Assembly (NCBI GenBank): GCA_030686995.1
Contig: CM060680.1
Span: forward strand, 78,730,616-78,794,615
Source of the DNA: Artemisia argyi
Lineage: Eukaryota; Streptophyta; Magnoliopsida; Asterales; Asteraceae
Length of the DNA stretch: 64,000 nucleotides
Direction of reading: 5' to 3'
Position numbers and translations under genes: made by a program. Under the pieces are notes generated by a model. It worked only from the letters and a program-made list of their open reading frames with translations, had not been told where the DNA came from and ran no database searches. How positions within the stretch are numbered: the stretch's first letter is position 1; every line of letters starts with the position of its first letter. Shown one piece after another: positions 1 through 10,622 of this stretch.

Positions 1-726
1 CTGATACACTCATAAGCATCTTTTCCTAACAAATCTAGGGGCGAACCTCACATATTTGGGGTGGAAAATTTTGAGTGGTACGGTTTTTCGTGCTAGTCAT
101 ACAACTCCTATCCATGATACGCTTATTAATATTAAAGTTTCACTCCTAAAGGTTGTAAAAAAATTTAAATTTGGCGCTAAAATTGCCCTAACAAGTATTT
201 CTCTTAGTTTTATTACACACCTAATTTTGAACAAACAAACTCAAGTGCAATTGCATTATCTAAGGTATCATCATTTACCCTCCCCTTACACTTAGGCTGA
301 ATATTGTCCCCAATGTTCAATAAAAAGGATGTAAAAGTAATGAAGGTAAAAGAGTGAAACAAATACTCCCCTGATTCGTTCGGTATGGATAATGTGATAA
401 CATGGTTACATCCTCCTCCAAGAAAATGAACGTTGAAAGCTTCCCTCAAGAAATATAAATCATCTTCTTGTCCAACATAACCTGTTAAACCTGAGAAAAC
501 AATCATGGCAAACCTCGCGTAAAATCGGCGGCAATCTATATATATTAAAATCCTAGAAAAAATAGCATATATGTCTTAATGTTGCTTTCTAGGAATTAAA
601 AGGATATAATGCTTGTGGAATGAATATTTGCAGATTTCCTGGAGTTTATAAAACTAAATAATTAACAAAAACTTTAAGACTCCGGTAGAAAAACAAAACT
701 CGCACAATTTTTCAGAATTTTACACC

Positions 727-759
727 TGACGCCGTCTGGTGATAATCCAGACGCCGTCA
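727..759. repeat. Palindrome pair matching the A-family LTR motif
   Basis: TGACGCCGTCT at 727-737 and AGACGCCGTCA at 749-759 form an inverted repeat of about 14 bp with one central mismatch and a short loop. The same TGACGCCGTCA word is repeated in the U3 region of the A-family LTRs (3534-3782 and about 25088-25340), but this pair is in the interior. It lies about 70 bp from an AATTCCTGCAAAA word that also follows the interior palindromes of element B. Confidence 0.7.
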
Positions 760-1027
760 GAGTGCTCTGACAGAAATCTTATGTTAAGTTTCAGGAAAAT
801 ATCTGGAAAAACTCACGCCTTAATTCCTGAAATTCCTGCAAAACGTCATTATGACTCGATACAAGCATTTGACTCAAACAAATACTAATATGCATGTTCA
901 TTTAATATTGTTGTGGTTCATGTCCAAATCCGTTCTTAGAAACAAATTTAGATTTTCCTTACACTTATCTTTTGCAAAATACCTTTATATGTAATCAAGA
1001 CGAAGTTAAAGACAAAATAAAGCATTT

Positions 1028-1809
1028 TCACAATTTATTTTGAACCATGAGCCACAAACAATAAAAATAAAACATGCATACGGAAACAAATAAAATCAAA
1101 CAAACAAATAAAGCTTGGGTTGCCTCCCAAGAAGCGCTTGTTTTTGTTCGAGTCACGAGCCTGACTCTACCCTTATTTAACAGAAATAAGGGGGTTTTCC
1201 CTACACTTAGGATTAAGCGCGGGTGAAAGTAGCGATACACACCATCTTGGTGGAAGTATGCCTCGTGGGGAAAGAGTGGTGGATGGATTATATGCTCAAA
1301 GATGTGTGCTCCTATCATCATAACCTTACCTAATTCAATTGGGTTAATGGGTAGATTAAGATTTTCTCCTATAAAGGGATCATCTTCTATCAACTTCGAG
1401 AGACTCCTAGTTGGGGATCCATCTTGACCTAATAAACCCGGTTTAAACCCATAATGTTTCTTGTGATCAATCATAAATGGATGATGTAAGCATGTAAGGT
1501 CATTTTCCACTCCTCTATCTCTCTACAAGGCTTGGATTCTACTACCTTCAACGTAGAACTACCCCGACAATATGGTTTGATTGGCGGATCAGGACCTATT
1601 TCAATTCCTAAATTTTCATCCAAGGATGGAAGATTAGGTGACGGTTTTGGTTGAGGCTCCGGTTCATCAAAACTAGGAACTTCCTTAGAACTAAGAGAAA
1701 GGTTGTGACCACAAGTATTCATACCTATTTCATCTAGTTGTGTTTGGTCCAAGGGCTCTACCTCTATTGGGGTTCCTATAGTCTCTTCTACTTCTTCCGA
1801 GTAAGTCAC
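1028..1809 (-). pseudogene. Gag-like C-terminal remnant of element A1
   Basis: Two overlapping minus-strand frames (1471-1809, then 1028-1510) read as one acidic, proline-rich protein tail split by a frameshift near 1490. The first has a Pro/Ser/Glu-rich stretch ending around GIEIGPDPPIKPYC; the second has HKKHYGFKPGLLGQDGS and a His/Tyr-rich end. I recall similar tails in Asteraceae Gypsy proteins but cannot name a domain. The last part, over the GGTTGCCTCCCAAG region at 1119-1132, is probably not coding because that kind of word recurs outside frames in other elements here. Function unknown; probably dead. Confidence 0.45.
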
Positions 1810-2531
1810 AGGCGGTGTGTGTGCCTCAAATAATGGTTGAGTATTTTGTGGGGTACTTGGTGGACTTGGATTTTATACTCTATCCTCCATCTCATCAAGA
1901 TCACATATGTGCTTATTATGTATTTTGCTGAACTCAATCCCCAACATGCACCTAGGTATCTCAAATCTTTTTCTATTCACCTCAAATTCTTGGTCCGATT
2001 CATAAGAATCATTCTCAATAACTTGATCACTGTGTTATTTTTTCCTAAAGGATTCCTCATGTTCATCATATGTCTTAGTGAAATCTAATCCAAGCATGCA
2101 CCTAGGTGGTTTAACATAATATCCTAGGTGAAGGCTCATATGGTGCATAGGTTTCACTAAACAAGGTATTTTGAGGGTTTGATGGAGCTCTTAAGGTGAC
2201 TTTTTCAAAAAATTTATGCTCTTAGTCTCTTTTCTCATGGTACTTACTAAAAACAATCCAAGATCCTATCCTCCTCATTTAACTCTTCCATCTTGATATA
2301 TCCAAATTAGTATAATTATATTTCTTTTGGTAAAACTCTAGTGTCGGATTTGGTGGATTCACGTTCTCCATAATAGTGAACGGAAGAGTCAATGGAAAAA
2401 ATTTTACGAACAAAAGCACAAAGAAGAGATAGACTATGAGAAAGTTAATAAAAAGAAAATAAAAATCTCACTAGATATGAATATAATGAGTAGACCTAAT
2501 CAAAATAAAATTCAACCTAAGCAATAACTAT

Positions 2532-2550
2532 TCCCCGGGCTGCGGCGCCA
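2532..2550 (-). other. Primer binding site of element A1 (tRNA-Asp type)
   Basis: On the minus strand this reads TGGCGCCGCAGCCCGGGGA, close to the complement of the plant tRNA-Asp 3' end (TGGCGCCGTTGCCGGGGA) used by Athila/Tat Gypsy elements. It starts a few bases inside the LTR at 2557 and shows that the element runs leftward. Confidence 0.8.
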
Positions 2551-2556
2551 AAAACT

Positions 2557-3987
2557 TGATGCGTGGTTTTGCAACCTTGCAAAAGGTTTTACTTCTCAAG
2601 GGATCTTGAGAAACATGCAATCCCCACCAAGCAGTGTACCTGACCGATGTAGTATAGTGTAGTGGCAAGTACCGGGGCATTGATCGTTCTCTCGGGGAAT
2701 AGTGTCGTTAGCATCAAAACTTAATTACTAGGTCTAGAGGTGAGGGATGACTGTTTTTGTATTTTTATAGTTTTTTAGAAAGCAAGTAAAAATCTCAGGT
2801 TTTGGAAGAGTGGGTGGAATTAGTTGCTAGTCAACTAACACAATTAACTATTAATGCAATAAAAAAATAACAAGAAAGTAAATGTGGAGAAAAACATTAA
2901 TGAGAGAAAAATGTTTACTTAGATTTCACTACTCCCTAGCTATCTTTTACTATTTGATTATTTTGTTACAATTGTGTGGATGACGGGTTATATTCCTTAA
3001 TACCATTCGTAGGGCCGTGTACGATCTTCCCTAACTCTATAAGCTTCTACCTCCTCCTATGTCGAGCCGACTACTAGCTCTTAACATAGCCTCCTTAGTA
3101 GTTACCTATGCATTAAATACAACCAATTAATCATAGTACACATCCAATCATGTTTCTTAAGATGTTCAAGCATGTTACCAATTGGAAGTCTGCCATTTTT
3201 CTTAAGCCTAACATCGAAATCATTCATCCATTACAATTAATAACAAACAACCTACCAATAATCAATAGCTAGGTTTCATTACATCTAATCAAACACAAAG
3301 AAAACCAAGCCTAGCATGTTAAAGTAAAGACAAGCATAAGATAGAATCAAACAACACATAGACATATTGAATGATTATTGGAAGACTTATCTTTATTAGA
3401 ACATGGATGATAAAATGGTGAAAAACCCTGTAAAATTCGACCTAGGGTTTCCCTAAAAGTTCTCCCAAAAGTCTCTCTAAAAATTCTCCTCCCAATACAT
3501 AAAATTAGAAAACTATATATAGATTTTAGGGGCTGACGGCGTCACATGTAAATTCTGACGCCGTCAACTCGCCGCCAAAGAAACTCTCATATTGCCTAGA
3601 TCCAGATTTGACGCCGTCATGTATTATTCTTCTTATGGCCGTCAAGAGTAAATTACACGTGACGGCCTTGGTGACGCCGTCACGTGTTAAAGTCCAAAAA
3701 CATTCTGGCGCATCTTGTTATATCTTTTTATCGACCTCTTTGCCATAATGTGACGCCGTCACATGCGATACGTGACGTCGTCAAGCACTGTTTCCAGCTT
3801 GATTTGGAGACTTTGCCGTTTTCTTCACTTTTCCGCTCCAAAAACGTCCAAAATGCTTCTTTTTCCAGATTTCTTCTCCAAAGTACCTAAAATGACAAAA
3901 GGAACGATATAGGGCAATATTTGATCAAATAATATTGACTTAGGGCTTAAATGACCCCTTAAAAGCGGTACACTTTTCGTCTCATCA
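2557..3987 (-). repeat. 5' LTR of element A1 (1431 bp)
   Basis: The LTR is bounded by TGATGCG and CTCATCA (TG...CA) and abuts a primer site at 2532-2550. An A2 copy of exactly the same length is at 24111-25541 and matches throughout by eye. In transcription order (minus strand) it has U3 with a palindrome array (3782-3534), then a CTATATATAG TATA-like element at 3513-3522, then R/U5. The right junction at 3988 is inside the interior of element B, so A1 inserted into B. The target duplication cannot be checked because the left end is outside the window. Confidence 0.85.
3513..3782 (-). promoter_or_regulatory. A1 LTR promoter: TATA-like box plus TGACG palindrome array
   Basis: A TATA-like CTATATATAG (3513-3522) lies, in element orientation, just downstream of an array of TGACGCCGTCA/TGACGGCGTCA words: 3534-3544, about 3565, 3609, 3671, 3751 and a TGACGTCGTCA at about 3772, plus half-matches near 3636 and 3660. 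Each full word is two TGACG half-sites facing each other across one base. TGACG is the core bound by plant TGA-type bZIP factors, so an enhancer role is plausible. Binding is inferred, not shown. Confidence 0.6.
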
Positions 3988-4228
3988 CTACCACAAGCAT
4001 AAATCTAAAATAAAAACTCAAAACAAAAATAAATCCTAACTCACTTTCATAGGAATCACGGTTGCATTTAGCGTATGCAACAAGCCTTTTAAACCACTTG
4101 GTGTCCCAAGTGAACGAGTTAAGTCTCGTGAGGGTTTACAGAGAACATACCCACAAAGTTCATTTAATTACTAATACAAGTTTAGTATGTTTGAAAAATA
4201 TTTTAAAGGAAAACACCTTAGAGAAGTG

Positions 4229-4336
4229 TTACGGCGTAGCCATGAAAATGAGTTACGCCGTAATTAGAGAAAACCTGGAGAGATCAGCTTCGGTAGGATG
4301 GTTACGGCATAGTAATAGGAATGTGTTACGCCGTAA
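4229..4336. repeat. Interior palindrome array matching the B-family LTR motif
   Basis: There are four words: TTACGGCGTAG (4229-4239), TTACGCCGTAA (4253-4263), TTACGGCATAG (4302-4312) and TTACGCCGTAA (4326-4336). They match the array in B's own LTR (11718-12163), not the TGACGCCGTCA version of family A. An AATTCCTGCAAAAA word follows at about 4391, as it does after the A1 interior palindromes. Confidence 0.7.
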
Positions 4337-4910
4337 TTGTTGATCCGAGAGCATCAGCACTAAACAGATTCTCTCGCTTCTCCATGCTCCAATTCCTGCA
4401 AAAATATAAGACAAACATGCAAACCAACAAAAACAAAGAAAAGGATAATACGGGTTGTCTCCCGTAAGAGCACTTTTGTTTATTAACGAGTCTTTAAGTT
4501 AGACTCATTCCCGCTGGTCTTCACGTGGGTGGTCGAGATAGCATTCCCGACCCCTTGTTCATAGAAGCCTTGGCTCTGTCCCACACCGTTGGGGCTATAT
4601 ATTGTACCGACTTAAGCTGATTCCTTATAAGGAAGTTTGCTTTTGCCCAATTGTTGCGATGATGCATATCGTCCTCTTTACTTAACTGGGTCTCACCGAA
4701 CTTAACTTTTAACCAGTTTCTAAATGAAATTCCATGATACCCTACTTTAGATCTCTTAGATTCGTTAAAACATGCCCATTGGTATCTTTTTGCGACATTC
4801 CCATGAATCAGTTAGCCTCCATTATATTTCTTCAGTGACGGATCACATGTTGGCCACACTTGCGTAACCCCGTTTTTAATCATTAACGCCGGTTCACAAA
4901 AATGGCATGT

Positions 4911-5810
4911 CTACTTGATCACTTCATCGGAGTTGGTACCATTTTGGTAATTCCGTTCCCACAAGTTTCGATCGAAATCAGAGTCTTCGTAGCATGACCA
5001 GATTCTTGCCTCTCTTTTAAGTTGTCTCAATCTTAGTCGTCCTCCTCCGTTGCAAGATTTGGTGCTAGGACAACATGATGGTATACATAGCTTCCTGTTA
5101 TTAGCAGAAGCTATAGGCTCACAATAATGTTTTACCACGATATCTAATACTGGCCTTTTATCTCCCCAAGGTTCGAGAGGGGTTTCTTCATTATCAACTT
5201 CCTCTTCAAACGATTTTTCATCGTCTTCCTTAGTTTCCTCCCCAACTTCATGCACACATAATAGACATAGAGGAGTCATATAGTTAAATACCTCATCAGA
5301 AACTCCATGTGTGACGGGGTAAGGTTCCTCATTTGCAGTGTTAGCTACGCATGAACTGGCTACCCCCTCATTTCTAATCAATGATGTCTGGCTCATCTTG
5401 AATGTAACCCTTTCGTCATAGGCTCCCAATGAAATTTCTTTCTTAAAAACGTCTATGCGAGCCCGTGCAGTTGCAAGGAAAGGTCTCCCAAAGATAAGGT
5501 CTTCGTTAGGAATGTTCACCATGTCAATAACGACAAAATTAGCCGGGAATAGGAAACGGTCGATCTTCACAATGATGTTATTAACAACGCCCACGGGAGT
5601 GGCCCTGGTCATATTAGCCATTTCAATCACCAAATTTGTCTTCTCTAGGCAAGTAACGTTTAGAGATTGGGATAAAGATAATGGCATGACATTGATGCTT
5701 GATCCTAAATCAGCTAATGCTATTAGGCTATTTTTCCCAATTGAGCACGGAAGGGCGAAACTTTCCGCACTATCCTCCTTGTTTGGCAATTGCGTAGGTG
5801 CTCCTTCGGG
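4911..5810 (-). pseudogene. Retrotransposon aspartic protease-like domain of element B
   Basis: The frame 4911-5789 (292 residues) continues the gag frame after a single TAG at 5811-5813. Near its start ALADLGSSINVMPLSL matches the D-L/T-G active-site loop of gypsy aspartic proteases, and about 85 residues later IFGRPFLATARARIDVFKKE matches the second conserved segment (family G-R/A-PFL). The remaining residues are acidic, then Cys-rich, with no recognised domain. It would cleave the Gag polyprotein in virus-like particles. The stop between gag and protease is either a nonsense mutation or a readthrough site; mutation is likelier because gag also carries a frameshift. Confidence 0.7.
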
Positions 5811-7086
5811 CTATTTAGAGTTGTCTTGTATATCTGAATCATCAAATGGTGCATAATGAAAGTTGTCTCCAGAATCTTTGATCTCATCCTTAGTTATAAG
5901 GGTCATGCATGTTCCCACAGACTTGTTTCTTATGACTTGTCGTTTGTGTAATTCGTCACTAAGCCTTCCAATTGTAGCTTCAAGGTTTTTAAGAGACTTA
6001 TTGTGACTGTCAAGGCTTCTGTTGGTGCTCTCTTGGAATTCCATTAACCAATCATCTTGTTCCTTTTGTCTCTTTACTGATTCCTCCAGATATTTGGTTA
6101 TGGTTTCTTCTAATTTCGATCTTCTTTCCTCGAAAGGAGTTCTGTTGAAGTTCCCCTGTGTTCCAACACGATACCTATTGTTGTTTTTGCCTTGAAGTGG
6201 TCGTCCATAACCGTATTTGACCTCTTCGACTTTTTTTTCATTTTCCGTTAATGGGCAATCCTTTGCGAGGTGGGCTCCTTCGCAAATATCGCATCCGATT
6301 CGAATAGCATGAACGCTTTCTTTATGTTTCTTAACTTCTCTTCCTAAGTTCTCGAGTTGATTAGTAAGGGCATTCATACCTTCCAAACCTCCTTCGGTAC
6401 TTCTCGTGCTACCTCCATCGTGCCATTTTTGTGAGTGATCAGCCATATCTTGAATTATATCCAAGGCTCGAGCAGGTGTCATTCCTGGGATAGGTCCTTG
6501 TGAATCAACCGTCCGTCTAGTTGCAATATTGATGCCTTTATAGAACAAGTTGACCTTTTGTTGAATGTTCACATCATGTGTAGGGCATCTACACAGGAGA
6601 TCATTAAATCTGTCCCATGCCTGGTACAATGTTTCGTCGCCCTCTTGTTTGAAATTATGAATCTCCTCCAACTGTTTTGCTGCTCTAGAAGGAGGGCAAA
6701 AACGTTTAATAAAGTTCTTCTTGAGGAGATTCCAAGTGCTAATGGTTCCAGCAGGCAACCTATCAACCCATCTTTTAGCTGCTCCGGAAAGTGTCATAGG
6801 GAATACTCTGAGCATGACAGCATCATGAGAAACACCTGGTAGGTTGAATAGACTAGTAATGTAGAGCACATTTTCCACATGTTCATAAGCATCTTCCGTC
6901 TTGAGTCCAGCAAATGGTTTCTCTTAACTCCCTCATAAACTGCGGCTTGATCTCAAATTGAACATCCGCTCCAATCATTGGCCTTACAGGCCCCGGTCCT
7001 TGCTCGTCCCTAGTCATAGCAAGGTACTCTTCCAAAGTAAGAGTATCGATGTCGATTGCTTCCATTATTCCTGAAACTAGAAACAA
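5811..7086 (-). pseudogene. Gag (Retrotrans_gag family) of element B, frameshifted
   Basis: The protein begins about 7086 (an in-frame ATG near 7065 is equally plausible) in one frame and continues from about 6920 in another to the TAG at 5811, so a one-base indel lies near 6900-6920. The core holds the Retrotrans_gag signature: AAKRWVDRLPAGTISTWNLL, then FCPPSR and GDETLYQAWDRFNDLLCRCP. A zinc knuckle CDICEGAHLAKDC follows (C-x2-C-x3-H-x4-C, the spacing usual in Athila/Tat gag), then a coiled-coil-like stretch with EESVKRQKEQDDW and NKSLKNLEATIGRLSDELHK. Gag would form the particle and package RNA. As it stands it cannot be made full length. Confidence 0.8.
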
Positions 7087-7149
7087 AAATATTAGAAAAA
7101 CTAAATAAAACTAGAAAAATTCAAAAACCTAAACAAAAATCCTATTATA

Positions 7150-10100
7150 TGTAACAATTCACATTTTCAGGTTAATTTCTATTCCCGAAAATTTCACTAT
7201 TTATTATTACTATTCACTTTCACTCTTCATTTTCCAAAATTTAATTTTTATTTCATATTCTCGTGTGATAAATCATTTCCATGGCAAAATAAAAGTTTGA
7301 CACTCATCAGATCATTTTCGCGAAAGTTATTAAGGAACTACACGTTTTAGGTTAAAACGTCATTCAAAAATCCTACGCACAACGAAACTCAACTGTGTTA
7401 ATTTTCCCTGCATCAGATAAATGTTTGATACACTCATGATTAATTAGAGAATTAATCATGACTAAGAAAAATGTTACCAAATAGACCCTGGACCGTAAGA
7501 AACAGAAATTTTTGTTTTTAAGCGCTTTTACTTAGCCGTAACCTTAGCCTATACCTGCACCGCGTTTCTAAGACGATTTGAGTTTTCATATTTTTGGAAA
7601 AAGTCAACATATTTTTCCCTCCTCCTTTGACCAAAAATCATTCCTTGATTTTATAAATCATTCCTTGATTTTTAGTCTTACGGTTTTATGTCTTAAAGAA
7701 ATTAAATACCAACCGACACTAGATTGAGCCCATTCTAGACATTATAAGTCATTTTAAATCATTATTATCATATTAGAAATGTAACATTTTACTTTTCTCA
7801 ATTTTACACAATATTCGTACGTTTTACGTATTACGTGTTTTAGACCCGTGTTTCCAGTTTTAGCAGGGTTTGAGCACCCCAATGGAACCTACCACTCATT
7901 TTATATTTTATTATGGAGTATATTGACATTTTTAGTGATTCTTTCAAGTTCCACATTTTTATGATACCCGGTTTTACGTTTTGTGGCTTAATCATTTACG
8001 GTTAGCATTTTACGGAGTCGAAACTAACTATATAACTAGGATAATATCATCCAAGGACCAAGTCACCCCCCCCCCCCTAGCCCTTGTGAACCGCCATTAG
8101 GGGGGGAGTCACACCCTTGTGTGGCTTAATCTTATGCTAAAAGCCCTAGGATTCAACCAAGTGTACAAGCTTGTTTAGGAAGCTTTGACTAGTCATGTTT
8201 TGTAACCTCCTCAAGCCCATATAAATACCCCCTCCCCTCCTTGTTTCCGTCCCATATCACACACAAAAACACCTTACACTTAGCTAGTTTACTTCAAGTT
8301 TTATGCAAGAAATAAAGAGCAATATCAATACATAAACCATAGTTAGGTTTTGATTCATCAAACTACTTCAAAACCTTAGAAACTCTTGGTGATTCTCTTG
8401 AGTTTAGATCCACTCAAGTCACCTAAATCTTCATCACAATTCCTTCAAGAATAAAAGAGTAGAATGGTTGCTAAAGTGGAGAAAAGCTTATTCAATCAAA
8501 GTCCTTTCCTTACTAGTTACTTACCTTTCTTTTAGAAAGCCCAAACTTGTAAGCAAACCTTAATATACTTTCTTGTTAAATATCATTTTCATGCGAATTT
8601 ATATTTCATTCATACTATATATTATCTTGTTATTATGTTCATGATGTATAAAAATTGGTAAAACAAGTTATGGTATATATATGTTAACTTATGTTAAGAA
8701 TACAAGAAAACTAGTGACTTTCATGGAGAAATCTGACCAAAATGGTATGATCATGATTTTGGAAAATTACATATTGTATTAGAGGACTTAACAAGTAAAA
8801 CATATCAATTTGAATCACCTAAAACGAGTACACGAGTCAAAAGCTATGGCCATAAGAAGTTAGCGAAACCAAAACGCCGAAACTGCCTAAAACAACTTGT
8901 TAACAATCTGACCATTTTGAAAGTGGCCCTTCTGGTCTGATTCATCAAAAAGTTAAAACACGAAATTTGTTCGGAACGACGTTTTCGTTTAGGATTTAAG
9001 TAGCTCGAGCCCTGAAAAAGCTTTACGAGTGATATTTTTCTTCAAATTCTTAACAGCCCATTTTAATACTAAATGACCATGTAATAGTTATGGTTAAATG
9101 AAACCAAGAGGTCTAATGACCTAAAGCCAAGACCACAACCATGGCTAAGGCCAAGGATGAGTTCAAGACAATGGTAACAATGACCAAAGTCACGGCAAAG
9201 CCACGGCTAAAGACCATATAAACTTACCAAGACGAAAACATGAACCAAAGAGTTAATGGCAATATAAACATCCAATTTGGATCTACTCCATCAAGACAAC
9301 CATGAGACTTTACAAGTAATTTTCATACTAGACTCAAGAAACTCATTGTAATAACAATCTTCATTTAAAAGTAAACTTTCCTAAGTTTATTCAAATATTT
9401 GGACATGTAACTTTTCGGATCAAAAACTTATATATATTTTATCAAATACTACAATAGTAGGGAGCCTCATGTGAGGGGTTCATTAAAGTAAGCCATCAAG
9501 ATAAGTTGTGGATTTACGAATTAAAGTGTCCTGGCTCCTCGAACGTTTACTACATGACCTCTGAAGTATGTCTGCCCGAACGATAGTAAGCGATATACAA
9601 GCTATACATGTTTCATAAACCATTTTTATTCAAAGACTTACACTATACTAAGTACTACATCATGGACTAAATACAAGACATATATAGGCAATTCTTCATA
9701 TTCTTTACTCCAATCTTAAGTCGTAACATTCTATTATAGGTTACTCGTAGAAACCTTCGCAATTCGACCATCATATTCACTACTTGCTACATAACTTAAG
9801 GTGAGCTCATAGCCGCACTTTCCATTACTTCAATGTTTTACAAACCCTTGGGGGGAATACATGCTATTTTAAACCGAACACAATGCTTTGAAACTGTATG
9901 CTGCCTGATTGTTTTATTATTACTAAGTACCATCCTTGCCAATCCTAGGCCCCATATCATGAACCATTTAATCACTAGTATTAATGAGTGCGAGTATTGT
10001 GAATAGGCCTATTGGGATTAACAAATCTCATTTGTTTTGACTAGATGAGTTCAAACAAATGCACTATACTTGAAACATTAAGTACGACGGCAAAGTACTT

Positions 10101-10591
10101 ACCGGGGCAACAAAACCGCCGATTGATATTGGTACCCGTTAACGTATTGGTTGCATGAGCTTAGTATATAATAATAACTGTTTTGTTTTCCAACCATGAG
10201 TATGAGTCTAATTAACTCATACTACCAACATATTGTGTTCAACCATTAAACAAACTCTATGAATATCACTCAACCTTTGTGTTGACCTTTTAAGCATGTA
10301 TTTCAGGTCCATGATAATCAAGAATGGCACGGAGGGGCACGGACTAAATGAAGAAGGCTATAATCTACTTTGTCATTCGATAAAACATCAAAAGACTTTA
10401 TATTGATGTATTTTGTAAACATGGAACCTTTTTGGGACATAACTATGTAAACTCTGATATATTTGAATAATTCGAATGATAAGTCTTTTTAAAACGACTC
10501 AGTTAGAGATCATTTTCTATTATTATGACTGTTGTGCCGTCGAGTAACACTCAAGTTGAATTCCGCTACATCATGAATTGGGGGTGTTACA
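7150..10591 (+). repeat. Solo LTR D1 (3442 bp), chromovirus-like family D
   Basis: Its ends are TGTAACA...TGTTACA, and it is homologous along its length to the LTR at 57694-61254. Its flanks TTATA (7145-7149) and TTATT (10592-10596) are a near-perfect 5 bp target duplication. It has no primer site or polypurine tract beside it, so it is a solo LTR left by LTR-LTR recombination. It interrupts the leader of element B: B's gag lies left and B's primer site immediately right. A TATA-like CATATAAATAC near 8217, followed by a CT-rich start region, fits plus-strand transcription. A C/G-rich slippage tract is at 8067-8076. Confidence 0.8.
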
Positions 10592-10598
10592 TTATTGC

Positions 10599-10616
10599 TC
10601 CCCGGCAGCGGCGTCA
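10599..10616 (-). other. Primer binding site of element B
   Basis: On the minus strand it reads TGACGCCGCTGCCGGGGA, 16 of 18 bases matching the tRNA-Asp complement used by Athila/Tat elements. It lies 6 bp inside LTR B and 3.5 kb from B's gag only because solo LTR D1 is in between. Confidence 0.8.
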
Positions 10617-10622
10617 AAAACT

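Larger units (their letters stand above)
1..2531 (-). mobile_element. Interior of Athila/Tat-like element A1 (partial)
   Basis: This is the interior of a minus-strand LTR element whose 5' LTR is at 2557-3987; the 3' end lies left of the window. The leader at 2340-2530 matches, in order, the leader of element A2 (about 23940-24085). The interior is short: leader, then a C-terminal coding remnant (1028-1809), then non-coding sequence with a palindrome pair. No reverse transcriptase, integrase or gag core was found, so it is probably a deletion derivative that depended on other elements. Positions 1-720 hold no recognisable gene. Confidence 0.6.
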
